A program made the position numbers and the translations under genes. Below are positions 48,174 through 55,907 of a stretch of 64,000 bases of DNA, one piece after another (positions within the stretch are counted from its first letter, which is position 1; every line of letters begins with the position of its first letter). The DNA is from Bog-473 sp963701955 (lineage in GTDB: Bacteria; Actinomycetota; Acidimicrobiia; Acidimicrobiales; RAAP-2), in assembly GCA_963701955.1 (NCBI GenBank), contig OY969694.1:310001-374000 (forward strand), written 5' to 3'. The notes under the pieces are model-generated. The model did not search any database. It had not been told where the DNA came from and was given only the letters and a program-made list of their open reading frames with translations.

Positions 48174-49165
48174 GCGCGCCTGGGCCGGCCTACGATCTCG
48201 GCGTGGAGGCCGGGCGCCGCTTCCTCGCCGACATGCTCCGAATTCGCCGTTTCGAGGAGCGATGCGTCGAGCTTTACAGCGCTTCAGAGGTTCGAGGGTT
48301 CCTCCACCTCAGCATCGGGGAAGAGGCCTGCGCTGTTGGTGTCATGCAGGCGCTCGGACGTGAGGATGCCATCGTATCGACCTACCGCGAGCACGGCCAC
48401 GCCCTTGCTCGCGGCTTGTCCATGCGTTCGGTCATGGCCGAGCTCGAAGGCAAGATTGATGGCTGTAGCGGGGGCCGCGGGGGCTCGATGCACCTGTTCG
48501 ACGTGGGTGCTCGCTTCTACGGTGGCAATGCCATCGTGGCGGGAGGGCTACCACTCGCCGTTGGTCTGGCTCTTGCAGATCACCTGACCGCACGCCAGCG
48601 GGTGACCGCCTGCTTCTTCGGGGACGGTGCAGTCGCTGAGGGTGAGTTTCACGAGTCGATGAATCTGGCAGCACTGTGGCACCTGCCTGTTCTGTTTTGC
48701 TGTGAGAACAATCTGTACGCCATGGGAACCTCGCTCTCGCTGACTGAGTCCGAGACCGACCTCTCGCTGAAGGCCGCCGCGTACCGGATGCCGTCCTGGG
48801 AGGTCGATGGCATGGACGTATTCGCGGTAGCAACTGCTGCACAAGAGGCGGCGGCGAGTGTGCGGGCCGGGGGAGGTCCTCACTTCTTGGAGCTGCGGAC
48901 CTATCGGTTCCGTGCGCACTCCATGTACGACCCAGATCGATATCGTTCCAAGGAGGAAGTCGAGGGATGGCGGCATCGAGATCCGATCACGCTCCTCGGG
49001 GACCTGCTGCGGAGCTCCGGTGGGCTCGATGATGGTGCCCTTGAAGCAATCGAACGGGACATTGCTGGCGAGATCGATGACGCCGTGGCTTTTGCGGCAG
49101 CCTCTGCCATCGAACCCGTGGAGGATCTGGAGCGCTTCGTCACGACCGTTGCGGTCGAGCGGTGA
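48170..49165 (+). CDS. pdhA: Pyruvate/acetoin dehydrogenase E1 component, alpha subunit
   Basis: A 331-residue TPP-dependent subunit. It has RFEERCVELYSASEVRGFLH, EAGRGGSMHLF-like GCSGGRGGSMHLFD, and the TPP/Mg motif GDGAVAEGEFHESMNLAALW ending in CENN. The YRFRAHSMYDPDRYRSKEEV loop is the E1-alpha phosphorylation-loop equivalent. With E1-beta it decarboxylates a 2-oxoacid and reductively acylates E2. Length and motifs fit both pyruvate and acetoin dehydrogenases; the neighbouring ADH and CoA ligase leave both possible. GTGA overlaps on both sides. Confidence 0.9.
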   Translation: MSAPGPAYDLGVEAGRRFLADMLRIRRFEERCVELYSASEVRGFLHLSIGEEACAVGVMQALGREDAIVSTYREHGHALARGLSMRSVMAELEGKIDGCSGGRGGSMHLFDVGARFYGGNAIVAGGLPLAVGLALADHLTARQRVTACFFGDGAVAEGEFHESMNLAALWHLPVLFCCENNLYAMGTSLSLTESETDLSLKAAAYRMPSWEVDGMDVFAVATAAQEAAASVRAGGGPHFLELRTYRFRAHSMYDPDRYRSKEEVEGWRHRDPITLLGDLLRSSGGLDDGALEAIERDIAGEIDDAVAFAAASAIEPVEDLERFVTTVAVER

Positions 49166-50136
49166 CGTCATACACGTATCGTGAGGCAGTCCGTGAGGCG
49201 ATTCGGAGAGCCATGCTGGCCGACGAGCGCGTCTTCTGCATGGGGGAGGACATCGGTCACTACGGTGGGTGCTACGCAGTCACTATGGGGCTGCTCGAAG
49301 AGTTCGGGCCCGAGCGAGTTCGTGACACGCCTCTCTCGGAGTCAGCGTTCGTCGGCGCCGGAATTGGGGCGGCTCTCGGGGGACTGCGGCCCATCGTCGA
49401 GATCATGACGGTCAATTTCAGCTTGCTCGCCCTGGACCAGATCCTGAACAACGCAGCAACGCTGCGCTACATGTCCGGCGGACAATTGAGTGTGCCGCTC
49501 GTGATTCGCATGGCGACCGGTGCCGGTCGCCAGGTGGCCGCCCAGCACTCGCACAGCCTCGAGGGCTGGTACGCCCACATCCCCGGACTCCGAGTGCTCG
49601 CACCAGCGACCATCGAAGATGCCAGTGGCATGCTCCAACCCGCACTCGACGACCCGGATCCGGTGATCATCTTCGAACACGCCGGTCTGTACAACGACAA
49701 GGGTGACCTTCCCGACGAGCCTGGAGCAGTGGCGATAGAGGGTGCGGTGGCTCGGCGCGACGGTCAGGACGTCACACTCGTCGCCTACGGAGGAACGCTC
49801 CGCGTTGCGCTCCGCGCAGCTGAGGAGCTGGCAGCGGCGGGTGTCTCGGCAGAAGTCGTGGACCTCCGCTGCCTGCGACCGCTCGACTCGGAGACCGTCG
49901 CAGCCTCGGTAATGAAGACCCACCGAGCTGTCGTGCTCGACGAGGGTTGGCGAACCGGGAGCCTCTCTGCCGAGGTGGCGAGCCGGCTCAGTGAGGACTG
50001 CTTCTACGACCTCGACGCGCCGGTCGCTCGCGTGTGCACGGCGGAGGTCCCGATGCCCTATGCGAAGCACCTTGAAGATGCCGCCTTGCCACAGGCGGCC
50101 GATGTCGTGGCCGCGGTGCACCGGATGGGGGGCTGA
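49162..50136 (+). CDS. pdhB: Pyruvate/acetoin dehydrogenase E1 component, beta subunit
   Basis: A 324-residue subunit with TYREAVREAIRRAMLADERV, CMGEDIGHYGGCYAVT (TPP-contacting Glu), DTPLSESAFVGAGIGAALGG, PIVEIMTVNFSLLALDQI and QHSHSLEGWYAHIPGLRVLA (catalytic His pair). The C-terminal transketolase domain shows VDLRCLRPLDSETVAASV. It pairs with the E1-alpha subunit. GTG start overlaps the alpha stop; the stop overlaps the E2 start by one base. Confidence 0.92.
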   Translation: MTSYTYREAVREAIRRAMLADERVFCMGEDIGHYGGCYAVTMGLLEEFGPERVRDTPLSESAFVGAGIGAALGGLRPIVEIMTVNFSLLALDQILNNAATLRYMSGGQLSVPLVIRMATGAGRQVAAQHSHSLEGWYAHIPGLRVLAPATIEDASGMLQPALDDPDPVIIFEHAGLYNDKGDLPDEPGAVAIEGAVARRDGQDVTLVAYGGTLRVALRAAEELAAAGVSAEVVDLRCLRPLDSETVAASVMKTHRAVVLDEGWRTGSLSAEVASRLSEDCFYDLDAPVARVCTAEVPMPYAKHLEDAALPQAADVVAAVHRMGG

Positions 50137-51503
50137 TGGGGGATTTCCGCATGCCCTCGCTCGGGGCCGACATGGAGGTGGGTCGCGTCACCGAGTGGCT
50201 CGTCAAGGTCGGTGACGAAGTGAAGCGCGGCGACATCGTGGCTGTCGTCGAGACGGAGAAGTCGACGATCGAAGTGGAGATCTTCGAGACCGGCGTGATC
50301 GAGGAGATCGTGGTGCCCGTGGGCGAACAGGTCCCGGTCGGGACGGTGCTCGCCCGAGTGCAGAGCGGCGCGCCTCGCTCCCGCAAGCGACGCGGCCCCG
50401 ACGCGGCTCCGAAAGAATCCACACCCCCAACCGAGCCCACACACCCGACCAGCAGGGGGGTAGCCAGGACGCCCTTGGTGCGCTCACCGGTTGTGCGGCA
50501 TCTCGCCGAGGAATCGGGCATCGACCTCGCGGGGGTGATTGGTACCGGGGGGGGTGGGGTGATCACGCGTCACGACGTCGAGCAGGCTATAGCCGCGCAG
50601 CGGCTTCCGAGTGGTCGGGTGCGCTCCTCGCCATGGGCGCGCCGGGTGGCAGCGGAGCTCGACGTCGACCTCAACTCGCTCCAGGGGAGCGGCCCAGGAG
50701 GCGCGGTGACAGAGGTCGACGTCCGGAAGGTTGCAGGAACTCAGTCTCGACAGACCGCGACCACGAGTGAGTCGGCTGTCGCGACCGTCGCCCCTGGAAC
50801 TCGTGCGGGGACCGGCCCGACGAGCGAGGTCGCGGCGAAGCAAGCCGCGCTCCGACGGACCATCGGTGCGCTCATGGCCCGTTCCAAGCGGGAGATACCC
50901 CACTACTACCTCTCGACGACCATTGACATGCGCAGAGCGTCGGAGTGGCTGGAACAGGTGAATGCTGGACGCTCGATTACCGACCGCGTCGTGATGCCGG
51001 TACTGCTCTTGAAGGCGACGGCTCGTGCAGTCGCGACGGTCCCAGAGATGAACGGCCTCATGGTCGCGGAGAGGTTCGAGGCGAATACCGCAGTGCACGT
51101 CGGCGTGGCCATCTCGCTACGCGGCGGAGGCGTCATCGCGCCTGCAATACACGACACGGAGACGCTCGAGCTCGATGACCTGATGGCCGCGCTGCGTGAC
51201 CTCGTCACGAGGGCCCGCGGTGGTCGGCTGCGGAGTTCTGAGATGAGCGATTCCACCATCACGGTCACGAACCTCGGGGATCTCGGCGTGGATGAGGTCT
51301 TCGGGGTGATCTACCCGCCCCAGGTGGCGCTCGTCGGGTTCGGCAGGGTTGCCGAACGGCCGTGGGCCGAGGGTGGGTTGCTCGGTGCGGTGCCGACCGT
51401 CACGGCCACCCTCGCCGCGGACCACCGTGTGAGCGATGGTCATAGGGGTGGGCTCTTCCTCTCCACCATCGACCAGCTCTTACAAGTACCGGAGGACCTA
51501 TGA
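50136..51503 (+). CDS. pdhC: Dihydrolipoamide acyltransferase (E2) of a 2-oxoacid dehydrogenase
   Basis: A 455-residue protein with one lipoyl domain at the N-terminus (lipoyl lysine in VVETEKSTIEVEIFETG), a linker, a peripheral-subunit-binding domain (SPVVRHLAEESGIDLAGVIG) and a second one-like segment (SSPWARRVAAELDVDLNSLQ) - two binding domains are unusual - then the catalytic domain with PHYYLSTTIDMRRASEWLEQ and the active-site DHRVSDGHRGGLF. It forms the core that passes the acyl group to CoA. No E3 (lipoamide dehydrogenase) gene is in the window, so E3 must come from elsewhere. Confidence 0.92.
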   Translation: MGDFRMPSLGADMEVGRVTEWLVKVGDEVKRGDIVAVVETEKSTIEVEIFETGVIEEIVVPVGEQVPVGTVLARVQSGAPRSRKRRGPDAAPKESTPPTEPTHPTSRGVARTPLVRSPVVRHLAEESGIDLAGVIGTGGGGVITRHDVEQAIAAQRLPSGRVRSSPWARRVAAELDVDLNSLQGSGPGGAVTEVDVRKVAGTQSRQTATTSESAVATVAPGTRAGTGPTSEVAAKQAALRRTIGALMARSKREIPHYYLSTTIDMRRASEWLEQVNAGRSITDRVVMPVLLLKATARAVATVPEMNGLMVAERFEANTAVHVGVAISLRGGGVIAPAIHDTETLELDDLMAALRDLVTRARGGRLRSSEMSDSTITVTNLGDLGVDEVFGVIYPPQVALVGFGRVAERPWAEGGLLGAVPTVTATLAADHRVSDGHRGGLFLSTIDQLLQVPEDL

Positions 51504-51742
51504 CTCGAGATGAGGCTCTTGACATGATGCGTGACGTCCTCCACCAGGTGGCGCCCGAAGTCGACCTTGGAGCGGTCGGGCCGGAGGAGGATATGGCCGT
51601 GGCGCTCGACCTCGACTCCATGGACTTCTTGAATTTCATGATCGGCCTGCACGAGCGCACCGGCATTGAGATACCCGAGCTGGACTATCCCCAGTTGTCG
51701 ACCGTCGAGAGGTGTGCCGCGTACCTGGTCGCACACGCGTGA
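51500..51742 (+). CDS. Acyl carrier protein
   Basis: An 80-residue acidic protein starting at ATG 51500 with GGAGG just upstream, overlapping the E2 stop by four bases. The phosphopantetheine site is in MAVALDLDSMDFLNFMIGLH (Ser of DSM, about residue 39). The fold pattern of four short helices is complete. Its translational coupling to E2 suggests that an acyl group made or used by the dehydrogenase is carried on ACP, or that it supplies lipoate/octanoyl carrier; both are inference. Confidence 0.88.
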   Translation: MTRDEALDMMRDVLHQVAPEVDLGAVGPEEDMAVALDLDSMDFLNFMIGLHERTGIEIPELDYPQLSTVERCAAYLVAHA

Positions 51743-51914
51743 GGTGCGACGACGAGCCGGTCCGCGACGGCCGTCTGGCGACGAAGGGACCGGCGTCGCC
51801 GCCTCTCGCCGACGGCGTGAAGAAGTGCGATCTCGCGCTCCGCTGCTCGGCCACGACCGCGGCCCTCGTCGGCCCGTATGATCGCCCAGTCGAGGGCTAA
51901 CGGGAGGCGCCGGC

Positions 51915-52358
51915 GTGCCCACACCGAGCGAGTTGCTGCGCCGATTCCGCCTCTTGGCGGTGCCCGGGCCGGCGACGGTCGCGGCGGTGCCGGCAGACCG
52001 GCGCGAGGCGCTCCGGATGGAACTCGAGCCGGTCTTCGCTGCCCTTCGTGGCAGCAACGAGGATACGGCGGCGACAGTGGCTCGTGCCGAGACGGAGGGA
52101 CAGTCCCGCCGCACCCGAGCTGCCGAGGAAGCGTCCAAGATCGTCGCCTCGGCGCGCGGCACCAGCACCGACGCGCGGGCAGAGGCTGCGGCGGAACTGT
52201 TGGCCGGCGCAGTCAACGAACGGCGGGATCTCCTGGAGGCCGCCGGGCGACGTGCCGAGGCGATCGGCGAGCGCGCCGACAGCGGCCTCCAGCCTGCCGT
52301 CGACGAGCTCGTGCGGCGGGTGCTCGCCTTGGGCGCCACCCCGGGGTCGAGCTCATGA
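51915..52358 (+). CDS. V/A-type ATPase subunit H/G-like peripheral-stalk protein
   Basis: A 147-residue hydrophilic, alanine- and arginine-rich helix protein starting at GTG 51915 after GGGAGG. Residues 25-120 look like a long coiled coil (ARAETEGQSRRTRAAEEASK, AEAAAELLAGAVNERRDLLE). No family signature is distinct, but it is the first gene of the V/A-type ATPase operon and overlaps subunit C by four bases (ATGA), the position of the peripheral-stalk subunit (AhaH/NtpF) in related operons. It would pair with subunit E to form the stator. Confidence 0.6.
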   Translation: MPTPSELLRRFRLLAVPGPATVAAVPADRREALRMELEPVFAALRGSNEDTAATVARAETEGQSRRTRAAEEASKIVASARGTSTDARAEAAAELLAGAVNERRDLLEAAGRRAEAIGERADSGLQPAVDELVRRVLALGATPGSSS

Positions 52359-53278
52359 GCGCGGGTTGGGTCGCCGCGCAAGTTCGGAGCCGGGGGCTTG
52401 TGCAGCATTGCCTCGGCCCGGAGCGGGCCGGCGAGCTGGCTGCGGTGGGTTCCCTCCGGCAAGCGCTCGAGGTGCTCGGCTCCACCGCCTACGCCAAACA
52501 GCTTCGCCCGGACCTCGATCTGGCCGGCGCCGGCCGTGCAGTGACCGGCTCTGTCCTTTGGAACCTACGCGTCCTCGCCGGCTGGAGCCCACCCCTGGGC
52601 GCGTCACGGCTCCGGGTCCTCGCCGGGGCGTTCGAGCTTGCCAACCTCCGGGGTGAGATGGCGCGATTAGAGGGGCTCGAGACTCCACCTCCCTACGTGC
52701 TCGGCTCCTTGGCCACCGTGCCGCATCTGTCGTCGGTGACGATGGTCCCCGAGCTCCGGAGGGCCCTGACCGCGTCACCCTGGGGCGACCCCGGAGTGAG
52801 CGATCGAGGTGGCTTCGTGCTGGGTCTCGAGTTCGCATTCGCGCACCGGGTCGCCGAGGACGTGCCGGAGGCCGCCGGCTGGGCCACGACGTACGCCGCG
52901 CTCGTTCTCGCCCGGTGCCTGGCGTCGGGGGTGTCGTTGGAGCCTGGGTTGCCGGCGGTGGCACATGCCAGAGCCGTCTTGAGTGATCGCCTCATCCAAC
53001 TCCGGTCTCTGCGTGACCTCGCCGACAGTTTGCCGCGGCGTAGTGCATGGCTCCTGGCCGATGTCTCGGGCCCCGATGATCTCTGGGCGGCCGAGGCGCA
53101 CTGGTGGCACCGGCTCTGGTGCGACGGGTTGGTCCTCGTCAAGAGGGGTGGTGCCGACCCGGGAACGACCGTCGGGGCCGTGGCGGCGCTCGCGGCGGAC
53201 GCATGGCGCGTGCGCGGTGCCCTGGAGGTGGCTGCTCGAGAAGGGAAGGGCGCGGAGGTGCTCGATGGCGTGGGCTGA
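52355..53278 (+). CDS. atpC: V/A-type ATPase subunit C (central-stalk cap, V0D/AC39)
   Basis: A 307-residue, largely helical protein without membrane segments, starting at ATG 52355. It lacks a sharp motif I can cite, but size, helical composition (LRVLAGAFELANLRGEMARL, FVLGLEFAFAHRVAEDVPEA) and position between the stalk gene and subunit I agree with subunit C, which links the rotor ring to the central stalk. Assignment rests mainly on gene order. It overlaps subunit I by 14 bases. Confidence 0.6.
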   Translation: MSAGWVAAQVRSRGLVQHCLGPERAGELAAVGSLRQALEVLGSTAYAKQLRPDLDLAGAGRAVTGSVLWNLRVLAGWSPPLGASRLRVLAGAFELANLRGEMARLEGLETPPPYVLGSLATVPHLSSVTMVPELRRALTASPWGDPGVSDRGGFVLGLEFAFAHRVAEDVPEAAGWATTYAALVLARCLASGVSLEPGLPAVAHARAVLSDRLIQLRSLRDLADSLPRRSAWLLADVSGPDDLWAAEAHWWHRLWCDGLVLVKRGGADPGTTVGAVAALAADAWRVRGALEVAAREGKGAEVLDGVG

Positions 53279-54668
53279 AGCGCTTGTTCCCGCACGCATG
53301 GAGCGGATCGCGGTGGTGTCGCCCGTCAGTCGCGTCCGATCGGTCTTGGTGGCCGTGGCTGCGGAGGGTTCGGTGGAGCCCGAGCACCTCGAGAACAACC
53401 CCCCGGGGCCAGCGGGTTCCGCCCTGCAGCGGATCCAGCAACGAACACGAGGCCGCACGCTCAGCCCCGTGGTGGGGGCAGAAGCTGCGGACGTGACGTC
53501 GCTCGTCGGAAGCGGTGACCTCGACAGGCTGGCCGGTGAGGCGGAGTTGGAGCAGGTCAGGAGCAGCATGCTCGAAGAGGGGGCCGTTGCGGCTCTTGCG
53601 GGCTGGAGCCCGGCGGACGCGCTTGACGACCTGGCGGCACGCCTCGCCCCCCTGGGAGCGAGCGTGGTTCGTCTCCGGCGACCCCCTGGGGTCAATCCAC
53701 CGACCTCTCTACGGGGTCGCGGTGCAACGGGGGCGTTCCAGCCTTTGGTGAACACCTACGGCACGGTCCCCTATGCAGATGTGAACCCATCGGTGCTGGC
53801 CGGTCTCGCATACGTCGTGATGTTCGGAATGATGTTCGGTGATGTGGGGCAGGGCGCACTGCTTCTCGGCCTTGGCATCGCCGTCTGGCGGTCGCGGCCC
53901 GACAGGGTGGGACGGCTCACCCGGTTCCGTTGGGCAGCACCGTTCGTTATCGGTGCCGCACTGGCGAGCATCGCCTTCGGGTTTGCGTACGGTGAAGCCT
54001 TCGGCCCCACGGGTCTGGTGCCCACCCTGTGGCTCCGTCCGCTCGACAACGCCACGACGCTGCTCGCCGTGTCCGTCGGTGTCGGGTTCGCCCTCCTGGC
54101 CTGCTCGTACATCCTCGGCTCCATCAACCGTTTCCGGGAGGGAGGCCCCATTCGTTCGTTGGTCGCACTGTCGGGGTTGGCGGGAGGGAGTCTCTATTTC
54201 GGGTTGGCCCTCGTCGGCGTCGGCTGGTACGACCACAGTTCGGCGGTCGCTCTGGCCGGCGCTGCCCTCGCTCTGGTCGGTCTTGCGCTTGGATTCGTCG
54301 GGCTGTTCGCCGAGGCTGGTGGGCGCCCCGGTGGGGCGCTCCAGGCGGGTATCGAACTTTTCGACTCTCTCATCCGCCTGGGTACCAATACCGTCTCCTT
54401 CGCCCGGCTCGCCGCCTTCGGCCTGACCCATGCGGCGTTGGGCGCCCTGGTGTGGGAAGGCACCGTGAACCTATGGAGAATCGGCGGCGTGCTCGGCGTC
54501 GTGACCGCGATCATGGTGTTCGTGAGCGGGAACGCGATCGCCTTTTCGCTGGAAGCGCTCGTGGCAGGCATACAGGCCCTCAGGCTCGAGTACTACGAGA
54601 TGTTTTCCCGCGTCTTCACCAGCGAGGGCCGGGAGTTCCACCCGTGGAAGGTTTCAGTCTGTCAATGA
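53265..54668 (+). CDS. atpI: V/A-type ATPase subunit I (a), short form
   Basis: A 467-residue protein starting at ATG 53265 with GGAGG upstream. The N-terminal 170 residues are the cytoplasmic arm; the rest has seven to eight helices with family motifs: YADVNPSVLAGLAYVVMFGM then MFGDVGQGALLLGLG, FGFAYGEAFG, LGTNTVSFARLAAFGLTHAA (the critical Arg in SFARL), and GNAIAFSLEALVAGIQALRL then EYYEMFSRVF. Subunit I is usually 600-700 residues; here the arm is shortened. It forms the ion half-channels and stator anchor. Confidence 0.88.
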   Translation: MAWAEALVPARMERIAVVSPVSRVRSVLVAVAAEGSVEPEHLENNPPGPAGSALQRIQQRTRGRTLSPVVGAEAADVTSLVGSGDLDRLAGEAELEQVRSSMLEEGAVAALAGWSPADALDDLAARLAPLGASVVRLRRPPGVNPPTSLRGRGATGAFQPLVNTYGTVPYADVNPSVLAGLAYVVMFGMMFGDVGQGALLLGLGIAVWRSRPDRVGRLTRFRWAAPFVIGAALASIAFGFAYGEAFGPTGLVPTLWLRPLDNATTLLAVSVGVGFALLACSYILGSINRFREGGPIRSLVALSGLAGGSLYFGLALVGVGWYDHSSAVALAGAALALVGLALGFVGLFAEAGGRPGGALQAGIELFDSLIRLGTNTVSFARLAAFGLTHAALGALVWEGTVNLWRIGGVLGVVTAIMVFVSGNAIAFSLEALVAGIQALRLEYYEMFSRVFTSEGREFHPWKVSVCQ

Positions 54669-54678
54669 AGGAGGCCCC

Positions 54679-55098
54679 ATGATCACCTGGCTCATCGCGA
54701 TCCCAATCCTGGCTGCAGTGTCAGCCGGGGTCGCCGTGGAAGTGCGCAGGCATCCCCGGGGCGGTATCAGGGCAGTCAAGGCGGTCAACCTCCTGCTCCT
54801 ACTTGGCGCAGGGATCCTGGTCATTCTTGCTGCCTCAGCCTCGCCGAGCGTGGCGGCAACCGGGGCGACCGCTGCGGCGAAGCCCTACGCCGGTCAGGCG
54901 CTGATCGGCGCCGCCATCGCCGTCGCCGGGTCGTCCATCGGCGCCGCCATCGCCGTGGCCTACACCGGATCCGCCGCCCTGGCAGCCATTAGTGAGCGCC
55001 CCGAGATGTTCGGGCGTGCCATGGTCTTCGTAGGCCTCGCCGAAGGTATCGCCATCTACGGCTTGGTCGTCGCCATCATCCTCATCGGGAAGGCGTAA
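54679..55098 (+). CDS. atpK: V/A-type ATPase subunit K (proteolipid c)
   Basis: A 139-residue proteolipid with three hydrophobic segments: an N-terminal signal/helix (WLIAIPILAAVSAGVAVEV), a middle helix, and the two c-type helices LIGAAIAVAGSSIGAAIAVA and VFVGLAEGIAIYGLVVAIIL. The glutamate in GLAEG is the ion carrier. The GSSIGAAIAVAYTGSAALAA segment and SERPEMFGRA loop are typical. A single c-hairpin (not the duplicated 16-kDa form) is present. Whether it carries H+ or Na+ cannot be decided safely. Good AAGGAGG site upstream. Confidence 0.9.
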   Translation: MITWLIAIPILAAVSAGVAVEVRRHPRGGIRAVKAVNLLLLLGAGILVILAASASPSVAATGATAAAKPYAGQALIGAAIAVAGSSIGAAIAVAYTGSAALAAISERPEMFGRAMVFVGLAEGIAIYGLVVAIILIGKA

Positions 55099-55107
55099 TC
55101 AGCACTC

Positions 55108-55329
55108 GTGGGTCAGGTGGTCGTGCTCGGCGAGCCGGTAAGGATCCTTGGGTATGCCCTGGCGGGCGCACTGCTGATCGAGGCAGAGGGCGAGGGAGTG
55201 GCGCGCGCCTGGTCCTCGCTCCCCGCTGACACCTCTCTCGTGGTGCTCACACCAGCAGCACTCCGAGCGCTTGGCCCGGCCATCTTGGATCAGCGACACC
55301 ATGCCCTGATCGTGACCATGCCCGCATGA
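55108..55329 (+). CDS. atpF: V/A-type ATPase subunit F
   Basis: A 73-residue protein starting at GTG 55108. It has the short Rossmann-like pattern VVVLGEPVRILGYALAGALL and SLVVLTPAALRALGPAILDQ, then HHALIVTMP, as in V-type subunit F, though it is shorter than the usual 100. It binds the central stalk. Its stop overlaps the subunit E start by four bases (ATGA). Confidence 0.75.
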   Translation: MGQVVVLGEPVRILGYALAGALLIEAEGEGVARAWSSLPADTSLVVLTPAALRALGPAILDQRHHALIVTMPA

Positions 55330-55907
55330 CCGCCGTCACCTGGCTGCCGCCGCCGGACGCGAGCAAAGCTCGAGGAGCATCCGCGTCCACACGACCCAAT
55401 CTGGAGCTGAGTCTCAGGGCGGTGACCGAGGCCCTGGAGGAGGATGCCCGCCATCAGTCGGCGCTGGTCCTGGCCCGGGCGGATGCCGACAGTCAGGTCA
55501 CGCTTGACGCAGCTCGCATGGAGGGGGAGCGACTCGTGCAGGCCGCCCGGAGAGAGGGCGCGACCACCGCGCAGCGGTTGGCCGCAGCGCAAATTGCCGA
55601 CGCGCGGCGGGAGGCCCGGCACATCGTGCTCGAGGCACAGCGTGCCCTTTACGAGAGTCTGCGCCAGGCCGCGCTGGACGAGCTCGCGAGCCAGGAGGCG
55701 TCCCCGGCCGTAACGAATCTCATCGCGCGCCTCGGCGACGTCGTCCGGGCGCGCCTGGGTGACAAGGCGGACGTACGCCAGCCCGGCCGGGGCCGTCCTG
55801 GGGTAGTCGCCGTGCGCGATGGTGTCGTGCTCGACTTGAGCGCGCCCGTGCTCGTCGAACTCGAACTGCGGACGTTCGGGGACGTCCTCGAGAGGCTGTG
55901 GGCGTGA
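55326..55907 (+). CDS. atpE: V/A-type ATPase subunit E (peripheral stalk)
   Basis: A 193-residue protein starting at ATG 55326. Residues 35-120 are a long charged helix (SRAVTEALEEDARHQSALVL-like composition, QVTLDAARMEGERLVQAARR, REARHIVLEAQRALYESLRQ) and the C-terminal part is a small alpha/beta head (GVVAVRDGVVLDLSAPVLVE). This is the layout of subunit E, which with the first gene's product forms the stator stalk. Confidence 0.8.
   Translation: MTAVTWLPPPDASKARGASASTRPNLELSLRAVTEALEEDARHQSALVLARADADSQVTLDAARMEGERLVQAARREGATTAQRLAAAQIADARREARHIVLEAQRALYESLRQAALDELASQEASPAVTNLIARLGDVVRARLGDKADVRQPGRGRPGVVAVRDGVVLDLSAPVLVELELRTFGDVLERLWA

Noticed and set aside
51712..51900. A 62-codon frame between the ACP and the ATPase operon
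   Set aside because: It overlaps the ACP end, has no ribosome site and an arginine-rich random composition; probably leader DNA.
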